Below are positions 47,571-57,023 of a stretch of DNA of 64,000 nucleotides, piece by piece. Under the pieces are notes generated by a model that saw only the letters and a list, made by a program, of their open reading frames with translations, was not told the origin of the DNA and made no database searches. The DNA lies in NCBI RefSeq assembly GCF_002735905.1, contig NZ_PEBD01000010.1, forward strand, positions 1,550,001 to 1,614,000. Direction: 5' to 3'. Source of the stretch: Williamsia muralis. Lineage in GTDB: Bacteria; Actinomycetota; Actinomycetes; Mycobacteriales; Mycobacteriaceae. Numbering within the stretch: the stretch's first letter is position 1; each line of letters opens with the position of its first letter. A program made the position numbers and the translations under genes.

Positions 47571-48226
47571 GCAACACCGAGAGCGGCACCGAAGGCCGCA
47601 CAGTCGCCATCCTCGACTACGGATCAGGCAATCTGCGCTCGGCGCAGCGAGCGCTCGAGCGCACCGGTGCCGACGTCACCGTCACCTCGGACGCCCACAC
47701 GGCCCTGGAGGCCGACGGACTCGTCGTGCCCGGTGTCGGAGCCTTCGCGACATGCATGGAAGGGCTGCGCGAGATCAAAGGCGACCGCATCATCGATGAT
47801 CGGCTCGCCGGCGGTCGCCCGGTGCTGGGCATCTGCGTCGGGATGCAGATCCTGTTCGAACGGGGCGTCGAGTTCGGTGTCGAGGCCGACGGGTGCGGAC
47901 AGTGGCCGGGCACGGTCAGCGCGCTCCCGGCACCGGTGCTTCCACACATGGGCTGGAACACCGTTGAGGCCGAACCGGATTCGGTCCTGTTCGAGGGCAT
48001 GCCCGCCGATGAGCGGTTCTACTTCGTGCACTCCTATGCGGCGCAGACGTGGGAACTGCACTCCGAGGGGCATTTCAAACCCGCCAAGCTCACGTGGTCC
48101 GAACACGGTGGTCGATTTCTCGCCGCCGTCGAGAACGGGCCACTGAGTGCGACCCAGTTCCACCCGGAGAAGTCCGGTGACGCCGGAGCCCGGCTCCTGC
48201 GCAACTGGGTGCGGTCGTTGAAGTGA
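47567..48226 (+). CDS. hisH: Imidazole glycerol phosphate synthase subunit HisH
   Basis: 219 residues from GTG 47567 overlapping the hisB stop. Class I glutamine amidotransferase; nucleophile C90 ([12 protein letters not shown]) with the histidine/glutamate pair in TQFHPEKSG. The oxyanion-loop region is [12 protein letters not shown]. Supplies ammonia to HisF, which is encoded three genes downstream, after the small membrane protein, hisA and impA. The protein has a short hydrophilic N-terminal extension of about 10 residues. Confidence 0.96.
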
Positions 48227-48263
48227 GCCCGACCTGCCCGACCGCGATCACCCGCGGACGGCG

Positions 48264-48518
48264 ATGAGCCCGGCGCGCCAGTTCTCTTTTGCCCGGCTCG
48301 CCGTGTTCGCGCTCGGCGCCGGCACGGCGGTTCTGGTGCTCTCGGTGCCCGTGGTGATCTGGTTGGCGCAGGTCGCACCCCTGGCCGCCCTGGTCGTCGC
48401 GCTGCTGGCATTGGTCGTCGCGGTCGCGGCGATGGGTATTGTGGCCAACCGGATGGTTGATCGGGCAGCCCATGCCGATGACGCCGAGATCGACCCGAAG
48501 AACACCGAAAGGGATTGA
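48264..48518 (+). CDS. Small membrane protein inside the his operon
   Basis: 84 residues with two hydrophobic segments (about 12-34 and 40-61) and a charged tail ([14 protein letters not shown]). ATG 48264, 37 bases after hisH; its stop falls 8 bases before the hisA start. Actinobacterial his operons often have a small two-TM protein of unknown role at this place. I recognise no motif. It could be an assembly factor, or simply a conserved hitchhiker with coupling function. Confidence 0.65.
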   Translation: MSPARQFSFARLAVFALGAGTAVLVLSVPVVIWLAQVAPLAALVVALLALVVAVAAMGIVANRMVDRAAHADDAEIDPKNTERD

Positions 48519-48526
48519 CACACAGC

Positions 48527-49267
48527 ATGAGCTCACGACTTGAACTGCTTCCGGCGGTCGACGTGGCCGATGGCCAGGCGGTCCGGCTGGTGCAGGGCGC
48601 CGCAGGCAGCGAGACGTCCTACGGTTCTCCGCGGGAGGCCGCACTGACGTGGCAGCGCGACGGTGCCGAGTGGGTGCATCTGGTGGACCTCGACGCGGCG
48701 TTCGGCCGGGGCAGCAACCGCGAGTTGTTGGCCGAGGTGATCGGTGAGCTGGACGTGAAGGTCGAACTGTCGGGCGGCATCCGCGACGACGATTCCCTCA
48801 GGGCGGCGCTCGCCACCGGCTGTGCGCGAGTGAACCTCGGCACCGCTGCACTGGAGAACCCCGAGTGGTGCTCGCGCGCGATCGCCGAACACGGTGACCG
48901 GATCGCGGTGGGCCTGGACGTCCAGTTCGTTGACGGCTCGTACCGGCTGCGCGGACGGGGATGGGTGTCCGACGGCGGCGACCTGTGGGAGGTCCTGACC
49001 CGGCTCGAGCGCGACGGCTGTAGCCGCTACGTTGTCACCGACGTGACCAAGGACGGCACCCTCACCGGGCCCAATCTCGACCTGCTGCGCGAGGTCACGT
49101 CGAAGACCGACGCGCCCGTCGTGGCCTCAGGTGGGGTGTCGACTCTCGACGACCTCGCCGCGATCGCTGGACTGGTCGACGGTGGCGTCGAAGGGGCCAT
49201 CGTGGGCAAGGCGCTCTATGCCGGGCGGTTCACCCTGGTGGAGGCGCTTGCGGCGGTGTCGTCATGA
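48527..49267 (+). CDS. priA: Phosphoribosyl isomerase, HisA/PriA type
   Basis: 246 residues from ATG 48527 (TTG 48515 is an upstream alternative). (beta/alpha)8 isomerase acting on ProFAR in histidine synthesis and, in actinobacteria lacking trpF, also on phosphoribosyl anthranilate in tryptophan synthesis. Catalytic aspartates: D12 ([10 protein letters not shown]) and the one in [15 protein letters not shown]20 (AVRLVQG) is the residue that in PriA rearranges for the second substrate. [10 protein letters not shown] and [13 protein letters not shown] bind phosphate. The trp genes in this window have no trpF, fitting the bifunctional role. Confidence 0.93.
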   Translation: MSSRLELLPAVDVADGQAVRLVQGAAGSETSYGSPREAALTWQRDGAEWVHLVDLDAAFGRGSNRELLAEVIGELDVKVELSGGIRDDDSLRAALATGCARVNLGTAALENPEWCSRAIAEHGDRIAVGLDVQFVDGSYRLRGRGWVSDGGDLWEVLTRLERDGCSRYVVTDVTKDGTLTGPNLDLLREVTSKTDAPVVASGGVSTLDDLAAIAGLVDGGVEGAIVGKALYAGRFTLVEALAAVSS

Positions 49268-49284
49268 ACGTCGCACCCGCATGA
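49264..49284 (+). other. Six-codon minigene bridging hisA and impA
   Basis: ATG 49264 overlaps the hisA stop (ATGA); six codons (M-N-V-A-P-A) later its TGA (49282-49284) overlaps the impA ATG at 49281 (ATGA again). It may relay ribosomes across the 13-base gap. Chance is possible for so short a frame. Confidence 0.3.
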
Positions 49285-50141
49285 CCGCCACCGACGTCCC
49301 CGATTTCCCGGCCGACCTCGATCCGAACCGCCTGCTGGCCACCGCGGCCGACGTGCTCGACTCGGTCACCGCCCGCTTTCGCGATGGCCTGGGTGCACCC
49401 AGCGCGATCACCAAGGGGCACACCGACTTTGCCACCGAGTTCGATCTCGAGCTGGAACGGATCATCTCGGCGGAACTGCAGGAACGCACCGGGATCGGTG
49501 TGCACGGCGAGGAGTACGGCGGACCCGACCTCACCGAAGGCACCGTCTGGGTGGTCGATCCGATCGACGGCACGTTCAACTACTCGGCCGGGGTGCCGGT
49601 GGCCGGGATCCTGCTGGCACTGCTCCACAACGGACTGCCGGTGCTGGGACTCACCTGGCTCCCGCTCTCGGATCTGAAGTACGCCGGGTTCGTGGGTGGC
49701 GGTCTCACCTGCAACGGCAAGCTGCTCGATCCGCTGCCGACCCTGCGGCTCGACGAAGCAATGCTGGCGTTCGGTGCGTTCAACCTCGACAGCCGCGGGC
49801 GCTACCCGGGATCCTTCCGGGTGGAGTTGCTCGGCGAACTCAGCAGACGGACCGCTCGACTGCGTCTGTTCGGCAGCACCGGCTTCGACCTGGCCCTGAC
49901 CGCCGGCGGCCAGATCAACGGCGCGATCAGCTTCGGCCACCACGCCTGGGACAACGCGGCGGGGGCCGCGCTGGTGCTCGCTGCGGGTGGCCAGATCAGT
50001 GACCTCGCGGGCGACCCGTGGACGGTCGACTCGCCGTCCATCCTGGCCGCCGCGCCAGGGGTGCACGGAGAACTGGTCGAGCTCATCTCGCAGCTCGGCG
50101 ATCCACGTGCATTCGAGGTTCCGAAGGAGAAATACCGATGA
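49281..50141 (+). CDS. impA: Inositol monophosphatase family protein
   Basis: 286 residues from ATG 49281. Metal-dependent phosphatase fold: [23 protein letters not shown] with the metal-binding glutamate, [16 protein letters not shown] (aspartates binding Mg), and [18 protein letters not shown] near the end. It occupies the place of impA in the M. tuberculosis his cluster. Could act on inositol phosphate or histidinol phosphate; the latter activity is normally assigned to a separate HisN, so the role in histidine synthesis is open. Stop overlaps hisF. Confidence 0.85.
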   Translation: MTATDVPDFPADLDPNRLLATAADVLDSVTARFRDGLGAPSAITKGHTDFATEFDLELERIISAELQERTGIGVHGEEYGGPDLTEGTVWVVDPIDGTFNYSAGVPVAGILLALLHNGLPVLGLTWLPLSDLKYAGFVGGGLTCNGKLLDPLPTLRLDEAMLAFGAFNLDSRGRYPGSFRVELLGELSRRTARLRLFGSTGFDLALTAGGQINGAISFGHHAWDNAAGAALVLAAGGQISDLAGDPWTVDSPSILAAAPGVHGELVELISQLGDPRAFEVPKEKYR

Positions 50142-50911
50142 CGGTCGCCGTACGGGTCATCCCGTGTCTGGACGTCGATGCCGGCCGTGTGGTCAAAGGG
50201 GTCAACTTCCAGAACCTGCGCGACGCCGGCGACCCTGTGGAACTGGCCGCCGCATACGACGCGGACGGGGCCGACGAGCTCACCTTCCTCGACGTCACCG
50301 CCTCCAGTGGAAACCGCGGCACCATGCTCGACGTGGTCAAGCGCACCGCCGATCAGGTGTTCATCCCGCTCACCGTCGGCGGAGGTGTCCGCACGGTCGC
50401 CGACGTGGACAGACTGCTGCGGGCCGGTGCGGACAAGGTGGGTGTGAACACCGCCGCCATCGCCAACCCCGATGTGCTCGGCGAGATGAGCCGGCACTTC
50501 GGGTCGCAGTGCATCGTCCTGTCCGTCGACGCCCGCACTGTGCCTGACGGCGAGTCACCGACCCCATCGGGGTGGGAGGTCACCACCCACGGAGGCCGTA
50601 AGGGCACCGGGATCGACGCGGTCGAATGGGCCAGACGCGGCCAGGACCTCGGGATTGGGGAGATCCTGCTGAACTCGATGGACGCGGACGGCACCAAGAA
50701 CGGTTTCGATCTCGACATGATCACCGCGGTCCGAGCAGCGGTACAGGTCCCGGTGATCGCCAGCGGTGGAGCGGGCGCGCTGGAACATTTTGTGCCTGCG
50801 GTGCGTTGCGGGGCAGACGCGGTGCTGGCCGCTTCGGTGTTCCATTTCGGCCAGCTCACCATCGGCCAGGTCAAGGACGCGATGCGGGCCGAGTCCATCC
50901 CGGTTCGCTAG
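50138..50911 (+). CDS. hisF: Imidazole glycerol phosphate synthase subunit HisF
   Basis: 257 residues from ATG 50138, with GAAGGAGA upstream and a four-base overlap with impA. Cyclase barrel: catalytic D12 (IPCLDVDAG) and the aspartate in [29 protein letters not shown] and LTVGGGVRT are conserved. It uses ammonia from HisH to close the imidazole ring and releases AICAR. Normal length. Confidence 0.97.
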   Translation: MTVAVRVIPCLDVDAGRVVKGVNFQNLRDAGDPVELAAAYDADGADELTFLDVTASSGNRGTMLDVVKRTADQVFIPLTVGGGVRTVADVDRLLRAGADKVGVNTAAIANPDVLGEMSRHFGSQCIVLSVDARTVPDGESPTPSGWEVTTHGGRKGTGIDAVEWARRGQDLGIGEILLNSMDADGTKNGFDLDMITAVRAAVQVPVIASGGAGALEHFVPAVRCGADAVLAASVFHFGQLTIGQVKDAMRAESIPVR

Positions 50912-50942
50912 CGCGCGGCCCGTTTCAACCCCAGGAGTTCCC

Positions 50943-51290
50943 ATGTCGCTCGACCAGGAGACAGCCGGCAAGCTCAAACGCAATGCCGACGGTCTGATCT
51001 GCGCGGTGGTGCAAGAAGCCGGGACCGGCGATGTCTTGATGGTCGCGTGGATGGATGACGACGCACTCGAACGAACCCTGACCACCCGCGAGGCCACGTA
51101 CTTCTCCAGATCACGCGGCACCCAGTGGATCAAGGGTGCCACCAGTGGCCACACCCAGAAGGTTCTCGAGGTGCGCTTGGACTGTGACGGTGACACCGTG
51201 CTGCTCACGGTCGAGCAGACCGGCGGGGCATGCCATACCGGCGACCACAGTTGTTTCGACGCGGACGTTCTCTTCACCTCCATCTCGTGA
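50943..51290 (+). CDS. hisI: Phosphoribosyl-AMP cyclohydrolase
   Basis: 115 residues from ATG 50943 with AGGAG six bases upstream. Monofunctional HisI without the HisE pyrophosphatase domain. Mg/Zn-binding region [20 protein letters not shown] and a cysteine in [24 protein letters not shown] and [18 protein letters not shown] are family blocks. Last his gene of the cluster; hisG and hisE are not in the window. Confidence 0.95.
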   Translation: MSLDQETAGKLKRNADGLICAVVQEAGTGDVLMVAWMDDDALERTLTTREATYFSRSRGTQWIKGATSGHTQKVLEVRLDCDGDTVLLTVEQTGGACHTGDHSCFDADVLFTSIS

Positions 51291-51363
51291 GCGGGTCCCG
51301 TCAGAACCCACAGCGACCGCACAATCCCAGCGACGCAGAACCCAGCGAAACAGTGAGGCCGAC

Positions 51364-51546
51364 ATGCCGTTGATCCAGATCTCTCAGACCCCGGGGCTCA
51401 GCGACCGGGTCAAACGCGAGACCATTGCCGCGGTCACCGAGGCCTACGCCCGCGCGACCGGAAAGAACCCTGATTCCGTGTGGGTCACGATCACCGAGGT
51501 ACCACGCACGCAGTGGGGTATCGGTGGGGAACCGCTCGGTCAATAG
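51364..51546 (+). CDS. 4-oxalocrotonate tautomerase family protein
   Basis: 60 residues. After Met removal the N-terminus is Pro, the catalytic base of this family (MPLIQISQTPGLSDRVKR). Beta-alpha-beta fold, with VWVTITEVPRTQWGIGGEPL at the C-terminus. ATG 51364 after GTGAGG. Such small tautomerases form hexamers and isomerise 2-hydroxymuconate-like compounds; many genomes carry orphan copies. No aromatic-degradation genes adjoin it. Confidence 0.8.
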   Translation: MPLIQISQTPGLSDRVKRETIAAVTEAYARATGKNPDSVWVTITEVPRTQWGIGGEPLGQ

Positions 51547-51579
51547 CGGCGGCCGACCGGGACGAAGTCCGTTGATGAA

Positions 51580-53148
51580 ATGATGGTCGGGATGCCGAAC
51601 AAGACCACAGCCGCCGCACCTGCCGGGGGTTTCTCAGACACCACCACGCTGGCCGAGTTCCTCGACCTCGCCGCCGACCATCGGGTGGTCCCGGTGACCC
51701 GCAAGGTTCTCGCCGACGCGGAGACCCCGCTGTCGACGTACCACAAACTGGCCGGTGACCGGCCCGGGACCTTCTTGCTGGAGTCGGCGGAGAACGGGCG
51801 CTCGTGGTCACGATGGTCGTTCATCGGGGCGGGTTCACCGTCCGCGTTGACCTCCGTGGACGGTGAGGCGACGTGGTGGGGGACCAGGCCGGCCGGCGCA
51901 CCTTCAGGTGGCGACCCACTCGCCGCGCTCGCCGAGGCGTTGAAGATCCTGGCGACGGACCGGCTGCCTGGTTTGCCTCCGCTGACCGGCGGGTTCGTCG
52001 GGTTCTTGGCGTACGACGCCGTTCGGCGGCTTGAGCGTCTGCCCGACACCACCGAGAACGATCTGCACCTGCCCGAGATGCTGATGATGCTCGCCACCGA
52101 CATCGCAGCGGTCGACCACCACGAGGGCACCATCACGCTGATCGCCAACGCGGTCAACTGGGACGGCACCGCCGAACGCGCCGAGCTCGCCTACGCCGAT
52201 GCGCTCGCCCGGCTCGACACGATGACGGAGGCGCTCGCCGCTCCGGCGCCCTCGACGGTGTCCACTTATCGGCCGGTCGAACCCGAATTCACTGCTCAGC
52301 GCACCCGTGAGGAGTACGGCACCATCGTCACCAGCCTCGTGTCGGAGATCGAGGCCGGCGAGGCATTCCAGGTTGTTCCGTCCATGCGTTTCGAGATGCA
52401 GACCGATGCCGATCCGATCGACGTGTACCGCGTGCTGCGCACCACGAACCCCAGCCCGTACATGTACCTTCTGCGCATCCCCGGCATCGGACGCCCGGAC
52501 TTCACCATCGTCGGATCCAGTCCGGAAGCGCTTGTGACCGTAAAAGATTCGGTGGCAACCACTCATCCGATCGCGGGTACCCGCTGGCGCGGGGACACCG
52601 AGGCGGACGACCTGCTGCTCGAGAAGGATCTGCTGGCGGACGAGAAGGAGAACTCCGAACACCTGATGCTCGTGGATCTGGGACGCAACGATCTCGGCCG
52701 GGTCTGCGAACCAGGGACTGTGCAGGTCAGCGACTACCGGCACATCGAGCGGTACAGCCATGTCATGCACCTGGTGTCCACGGTGTCGGGCCATCTGCGT
52801 AATGAGAGCACCGCTCTCGACGCGGTGAACGCGTGCTTTCCGGCGGGGACCCTGACCGGAGCACCCAAGGTGCGCGCGATGGAACTGATCGACGAGCACG
52901 AGAAGACTCGGCGTGGTCTGTACGGGGGTGTGGTCGGTTACCTCGACTTCGCCGGCGATGCGGACACCGCCATCGCGATACGCACCGCGGTGATGACCGA
53001 GGGGCGGGCCTACGTGCAGGCCGGAGGAGGCGTGGTGGCCGACAGCCAGGCTGACTACGAGTACAACGAGGCGAGCAACAAGGCGCGAGGTGTCCTCAAG
53101 GCCATCGCCGCCGCGGAGACGATGTCACGAGTGGGTGGCGACCGATGA
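51580..53148 (+). CDS. trpE: Anthranilate synthase component I
   Basis: 522 residues (ATG 51580; ATG 51583 and 51592 are alternatives). Chorismate-utilising fold: feedback-binding N-terminal region with [18 protein letters not shown] (the tryptophan-sensing LLES motif) and the catalytic part with [54 protein letters not shown] and [13 protein letters not shown]. Needs the amidotransferase TrpG, which is not adjacent. There is no visible attenuator leader in the 33 bases before it. The stop overlaps the next gene. Confidence 0.95.
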   Translation: MMVGMPNKTTAAAPAGGFSDTTTLAEFLDLAADHRVVPVTRKVLADAETPLSTYHKLAGDRPGTFLLESAENGRSWSRWSFIGAGSPSALTSVDGEATWWGTRPAGAPSGGDPLAALAEALKILATDRLPGLPPLTGGFVGFLAYDAVRRLERLPDTTENDLHLPEMLMMLATDIAAVDHHEGTITLIANAVNWDGTAERAELAYADALARLDTMTEALAAPAPSTVSTYRPVEPEFTAQRTREEYGTIVTSLVSEIEAGEAFQVVPSMRFEMQTDADPIDVYRVLRTTNPSPYMYLLRIPGIGRPDFTIVGSSPEALVTVKDSVATTHPIAGTRWRGDTEADDLLLEKDLLADEKENSEHLMLVDLGRNDLGRVCEPGTVQVSDYRHIERYSHVMHLVSTVSGHLRNESTALDAVNACFPAGTLTGAPKVRAMELIDEHEKTRRGLYGGVVGYLDFAGDADTAIAIRTAVMTEGRAYVQAGGGVVADSQADYEYNEASNKARGVLKAIAAAETMSRVGGDR

Positions 53149-53927
53149 CCGAACCCGGCGATACGACGAACCCCGGCGAACTGCCGTCCGATGAGGGGAT
53201 GGCCGGCCCGCGCGGTGGTGGACGTGGCCGGCGGCTCGGCGTGATCGCCGTTCTGCTCGGCGTGGCGGCGGTCGCGTTCTGGGCCGCCTCTCGCATGACG
53301 TGGGCCGAACTGATCGCCGCAGACGGAATGGCACCGCCCCGCACGTTCACGGTCAAAGGGTCGGACTGGACGCTGCTGTTGACCCCGCTCGCGATTGTCC
53401 TGCTGGCCGGGATCGCTGCGGCCGCTTCCTTGCGTGGGTGGGCGCTGCGGATCGCCGCCGTCATCGTGGCGGCCATTGCCGTGCTCGGGATCCTGCCCGC
53501 GATCACCCTTCTCACCGGCGATGACCACACGACCTACGCCGCGAAGGTGATCGACATGCCGGCGCGGTATCAGCCGCTCGAGGTCGACACCTCGGTGCTG
53601 CCAGGCATTGTGGTGCTTCTCGGTGCGCTGGCAGCAGTACTCGGGGCCGTGGTCATGCTGCAGACGGCCGCGCTGGATGCCCCCATGTCGTCGAAGTACA
53701 AATCGCCTGCGGCACGCCGGGCCGAGCTCGAGGAACAGGTGTTCGCCAAGCGGAAGGCGGACAAGAAGTCGGGGCGAGTCTCCGGCTCGAACGACCCCCA
53801 GGAGGGCGGACGCGCCTCGTCCACCGAGGCGGCCGCGGACGGCGCGCCGAACAACGAACGCATGCTTTGGGACGCCCTCGACACAGGCGATGATCCGACC
53901 GTCGGTCCGTCCGATCGGCAACCGTGA
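53145..53927 (+). CDS. Trp operon-associated membrane protein (TIGR02234 type)
   Basis: 260 residues, four hydrophobic segments (about 30-50, 80-98, 103-126, 145-170) and a hydrophilic C-terminal tail from about 175. It overlaps the trpE stop by four bases and precedes trpC, the place of the conserved actinobacterial trp-region membrane protein (Rv1610-like). Function unknown. No tryptophan-transport motif is evident. Confidence 0.8.
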   Translation: MTEPGDTTNPGELPSDEGMAGPRGGGRGRRLGVIAVLLGVAAVAFWAASRMTWAELIAADGMAPPRTFTVKGSDWTLLLTPLAIVLLAGIAAAASLRGWALRIAAVIVAAIAVLGILPAITLLTGDDHTTYAAKVIDMPARYQPLEVDTSVLPGIVVLLGALAAVLGAVVMLQTAALDAPMSSKYKSPAARRAELEEQVFAKRKADKKSGRVSGSNDPQEGGRASSTEAAADGAPNNERMLWDALDTGDDPTVGPSDRQP

Positions 53928-54026
53928 CGCGTCTCACGTACCGGCCCGGTACCCCGAATCCGGACGGTATGGCAGCGCAGCTACCCTTTGTGTACGGAAA
54001 TCACGAGCAGCTGTGGCCGTTAGCGT

Positions 54027-54038
54027 GTTGCGCGCAAC
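54027..54038. promoter_or_regulatory. Perfect 12-bp palindrome flanked by direct repeats upstream of trpC
   Basis: GTTGCGCGCAAC (54027-54038) is self-complementary. TAGCGTG occurs at 54021-54027 and again at 54047-54053, one copy on each side, 26 bases apart. It lies 31-42 bases before trpC in a 141-base gap. A regulator site or an internal trp promoter is plausible. Confidence 0.35.
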
Positions 54039-54068
54039 CTCGCCAGTAGCGTGAGAAAGGGGTTGATC

Positions 54069-54887
54069 ATGAGCACGCAAACCGTCCTTGACTCGATACT
54101 TGCCGGGGTGAAAGCAGACGTCGCCGCGCGTGAGTCCGTGATCGACTTCGCGTCCATCAAGGCCGCCTCGGCCAAAGCGCCGGAACCCAAGGACGCCCAG
54201 GCCGCATTGCGGGAACCCGGTATCGGCGTCATCGCCGAGGTGAAGCGGGCCAGCCCGTCCAAGGGCGATCTGGCCGACATCATCGATCCGGCCGCACTGG
54301 CCACCGCTTACGAGTCCGGCGGCGCCCGGATCATCAGTGTGCTCACCGAGGAACGAAAGTTCCGCGGTTCGCTCGCGGACCTCGACGCGGTTCGTGCTGC
54401 GGTGCAGGTGCCCGTCCTCCGCAAAGACTTCATCGTGGGGCCCTACCAGATCCACGAGGCGCGGGCTCATGGCGCCGACGTCATCCTGCTCATCGTCGCC
54501 GCGCTCGAACAGAACGTCTTGGCGTCGCTGCTCGACCGCACCGAGTCTCTTGGGATGACGGCGCTGGTGGAGGTCCACACCGAAGAAGAAGCCGACCGGG
54601 CCCTACAGGCCGGTGCGTCGGTGGTGGGCGTCAACGCCCGCAATCTCAAAACCCTCGAAGTCGACCGGGACAGCTTTGCTCGCATCGCTCCCGGGCTGCC
54701 CACCGAGGTCATCCGGATCGCCGAGTCCGGAGTACGCGGCACCGCCGACCTGCTGGCCTACGCCGGCGCCGGCGCGGATGCCGTGCTGGTCGGGGAGGGG
54801 CTGGTCACCTCGGGTGACCCGCGCGCCGCGGTATCCGAACTGGTGACCGCCGGAACCCACCCGTCCTGTCCCAAACCAGTCCGTTAG
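54069..54887 (+). CDS. trpC: Indole-3-glycerol phosphate synthase
   Basis: 272 residues from ATG 54069, preceded by GAGAAAGGGG. Monofunctional TrpC barrel without TrpF. Catalytic lysine and glutamate motifs: [14 protein letters not shown] (about 55-68), [45 protein letters not shown] and AESGVRG. Closes the indole ring from CdRP. Its substrate requires phosphoribosylanthranilate isomerase activity, presumably from PriA. Confidence 0.96.
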   Translation: MSTQTVLDSILAGVKADVAARESVIDFASIKAASAKAPEPKDAQAALREPGIGVIAEVKRASPSKGDLADIIDPAALATAYESGGARIISVLTEERKFRGSLADLDAVRAAVQVPVLRKDFIVGPYQIHEARAHGADVILLIVAALEQNVLASLLDRTESLGMTALVEVHTEEEADRALQAGASVVGVNARNLKTLEVDRDSFARIAPGLPTEVIRIAESGVRGTADLLAYAGAGADAVLVGEGLVTSGDPRAAVSELVTAGTHPSCPKPVR

Positions 54888-54901
54888 GCCTTCGCCGCAA
54901 C

Positions 54902-56191
54902 ATGACGTCTTCGTCCTCATCTGCTTCACCGTCCCAGTCGTTCTCGGATCTGCCCCCGGCCAGTGCCGGGCTCGCCTCCCGGACGTCGTTCGAACCGGAT
55001 CGCGGCGGGCACTTCGGTGTCTACGGCGGACGGCACGTGCCCGAAGCCTTGATGGCCGTCATCGAGGAAGTGACCGCCGCCTACGAGAAGGTGCGTTCGG
55101 ACGACGAGTTCCTCGGGGAACTCGACCGGCTCCAGCGCGACTACAGCGGTCGCCCCTCACCGATGTACGAAGCGCGGCGCCTCTCCGAGCTCGCGGGCGG
55201 TGCACGTATCTTCCTCAAACGAGAAGACCTGAATCACACGGGTTCTCACAAGATCAACAACGTGCTCGGCCAGGCGTTGCTCGCAAAGAAGATGGGCAAG
55301 AACCGCATCATCGCCGAAACCGGTGCCGGCCAACACGGTGTGGCCACCGCGACCGCCTGCGCGATGCTGGGCCAGGAATGCATCATCTACATGGGTCGGG
55401 TCGACACCGAACGGCAAGCGCTCAACGTCGCCCGGATGCGACTGCTCGGTGCGTCGGTCGTGGCGGTCGAAACCGGCTCTGCGACTTTGAAAGACGCCAT
55501 CAACGAGGCGATGCGTGACTGGGTGACCAACGCCCACGACACGTACTACTGCTTCGGTACCGCGGCCGGTCCACACCCGTTCCCGATGATGGTCCGAGAC
55601 CTGCAACGAGTGGTCGGGCTCGAGGCGCGCCAGCAGATCCAGCAAGCGGCGGGTCGACTGCCTGACGCGGTCGTCGCGTGTGTCGGCGGGGGGTCGAACG
55701 CGATCGGCATCTTCCACCCGTTCCTCGAGGACACCGACGTTCGGTTGATCGGTTACGAGGCGGCCGGCGACGGCGTCGACACCGGCCGGCACGCGGCAAC
55801 GTTCACGGGCGGAACCCCGGGCGCCTTCCAGGGTGCGTACTCCTACCTCCTGCAGGACAGCGACGGTCAGACCACCGAGTCGCACTCCATCTCGGCCGGA
55901 CTGGACTACCCCGGAGTCGGACCCGAGCACGCACACCTCAAGGACATCGGGCGGGCCGAATACCGACCGATCACCGATACAGAGGCGATGGACGCACTGG
56001 CGCTTCTGAGTCGCAAGGAGGGCATCATCCCGGCGATCGAATCGGCGCACGCCGTCGCCGGTGCCCTCAAACTCGGCCAGGAACTCGGTTCCGACTCGAT
56101 CATCGTGGTCAACCTGTCCGGACGTGGTGACAAAGACGTCGACACCGCCGCCAAGTGGTTCGGACTCTTCGAAGTGGATGGTCATGTCTGA
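54902..56191 (+). CDS. trpB: Tryptophan synthase beta subunit
   Basis: 429 residues from ATG 54902, 14 bases after trpC. PLP lysine K117 in [15 protein letters not shown], phosphate-binding GGGSNAIG, and catalytic [13 protein letters not shown]. The first 35 residues are Ser-rich. Condenses indole with serine in complex with TrpA. Overlaps trpA. Confidence 0.97.
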   Translation: MTSSSSSASPSQSFSDLPPASAGLASRTSFEPDRGGHFGVYGGRHVPEALMAVIEEVTAAYEKVRSDDEFLGELDRLQRDYSGRPSPMYEARRLSELAGGARIFLKREDLNHTGSHKINNVLGQALLAKKMGKNRIIAETGAGQHGVATATACAMLGQECIIYMGRVDTERQALNVARMRLLGASVVAVETGSATLKDAINEAMRDWVTNAHDTYYCFGTAAGPHPFPMMVRDLQRVVGLEARQQIQQAAGRLPDAVVACVGGGSNAIGIFHPFLEDTDVRLIGYEAAGDGVDTGRHAATFTGGTPGAFQGAYSYLLQDSDGQTTESHSISAGLDYPGVGPEHAHLKDIGRAEYRPITDTEAMDALALLSRKEGIIPAIESAHAVAGALKLGQELGSDSIIVVNLSGRGDKDVDTAAKWFGLFEVDGHV

Positions 56192-57023
56192 ATCCCCGAC
56201 GGCCCACTCCCGGCTCGGCCCCCTTTTCGCCCGTTGCCGCGAGGAGAAGCGCAGCGCGCTCATCGGGTATCTGCCGGTGGGCTACCCGGACCTTCCGGGG
56301 TCGCTGGACGCGATGCGCACCATGGTCGACGCCGGCTGCGACATCATCGAGGTCGGGGTCCCCTACTCCGACCCGGTCATGGACGGACCGACGATCCAGG
56401 ACGCGGCCGACCAGGCATTGCGGTCGGGCGTGAGGGTCCGGGACGTGTTCTCAGCGGTCGAGGCAATTTCCGACGCGGGCGGCAGTGCAGTGGTGATGAC
56501 CTACTGGAACCCGGTTCTCCAATACGGGGTCGATGCGTTCGCGCGTGACCTCGCCGGCGCAGGGGGCCTGGGCTTGATCACCCCGAACCTGATCCCTGAG
56601 GAAGCAGACAGCTGGATCGCTGCGTCCCACGAGCACCATCTCGACCGCATCTTCTTGGTGGCACCGTCGTCCACCGAGGAGCGGTTGGCCATGACACTCG
56701 AGGCCAGCAGCGGCTTCGTCTACGCGGCCTCCACGATGGGCGTCACCGGTGCCCGCGACAGCGTCTCCACCATGGCCCCGGAACTCTGCGCCCGCATCCG
56801 TCTGCACTCGGACATCCCGATCGGGGTTGGACTGGGTGTACGCAGCAAGGCGCAGGCCACCGAGATCGCCGGATACGCCGACGGCGTGATCGTCGGATCC
56901 GCTCTGGTGAGCGCGTTGGCCGAGGGCGGCGACGCGCTTCGTGCACTGACTGCCGAACTCGCCGAGGGCGTCCGGGCGACGTACGCCGGGCAAGACCCGG
57001 TGTCGACCGAGGTTCCTTCGTGA
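56184..57023 (+). CDS. trpA: Tryptophan synthase alpha subunit
   Basis: 279 residues from ATG 56184 (ATG 56178 in the same frame is possible). Overlaps the trpB stop. Catalytic E56 and D67 in [19 protein letters not shown]; glycine-rich phosphate loop GVGLGVRS. Releases indole from indole-3-glycerol phosphate. Its stop overlaps the GTG of lgt (four bases), so lgt is coupled to the trp operon. Confidence 0.96.
   Translation: MSESPTAHSRLGPLFARCREEKRSALIGYLPVGYPDLPGSLDAMRTMVDAGCDIIEVGVPYSDPVMDGPTIQDAADQALRSGVRVRDVFSAVEAISDAGGSAVVMTYWNPVLQYGVDAFARDLAGAGGLGLITPNLIPEEADSWIAASHEHHLDRIFLVAPSSTEERLAMTLEASSGFVYAASTMGVTGARDSVSTMAPELCARIRLHSDIPIGVGLGVRSKAQATEIAGYADGVIVGSALVSALAEGGDALRALTAELAEGVRATYAGQDPVSTEVPS

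Noticed and set aside
51547-51579. Tryptophan attenuator before trpE
   Set aside because: Only 33 bases separate it from the preceding gene, with no Trp-codon leader peptide and no alternative stems.
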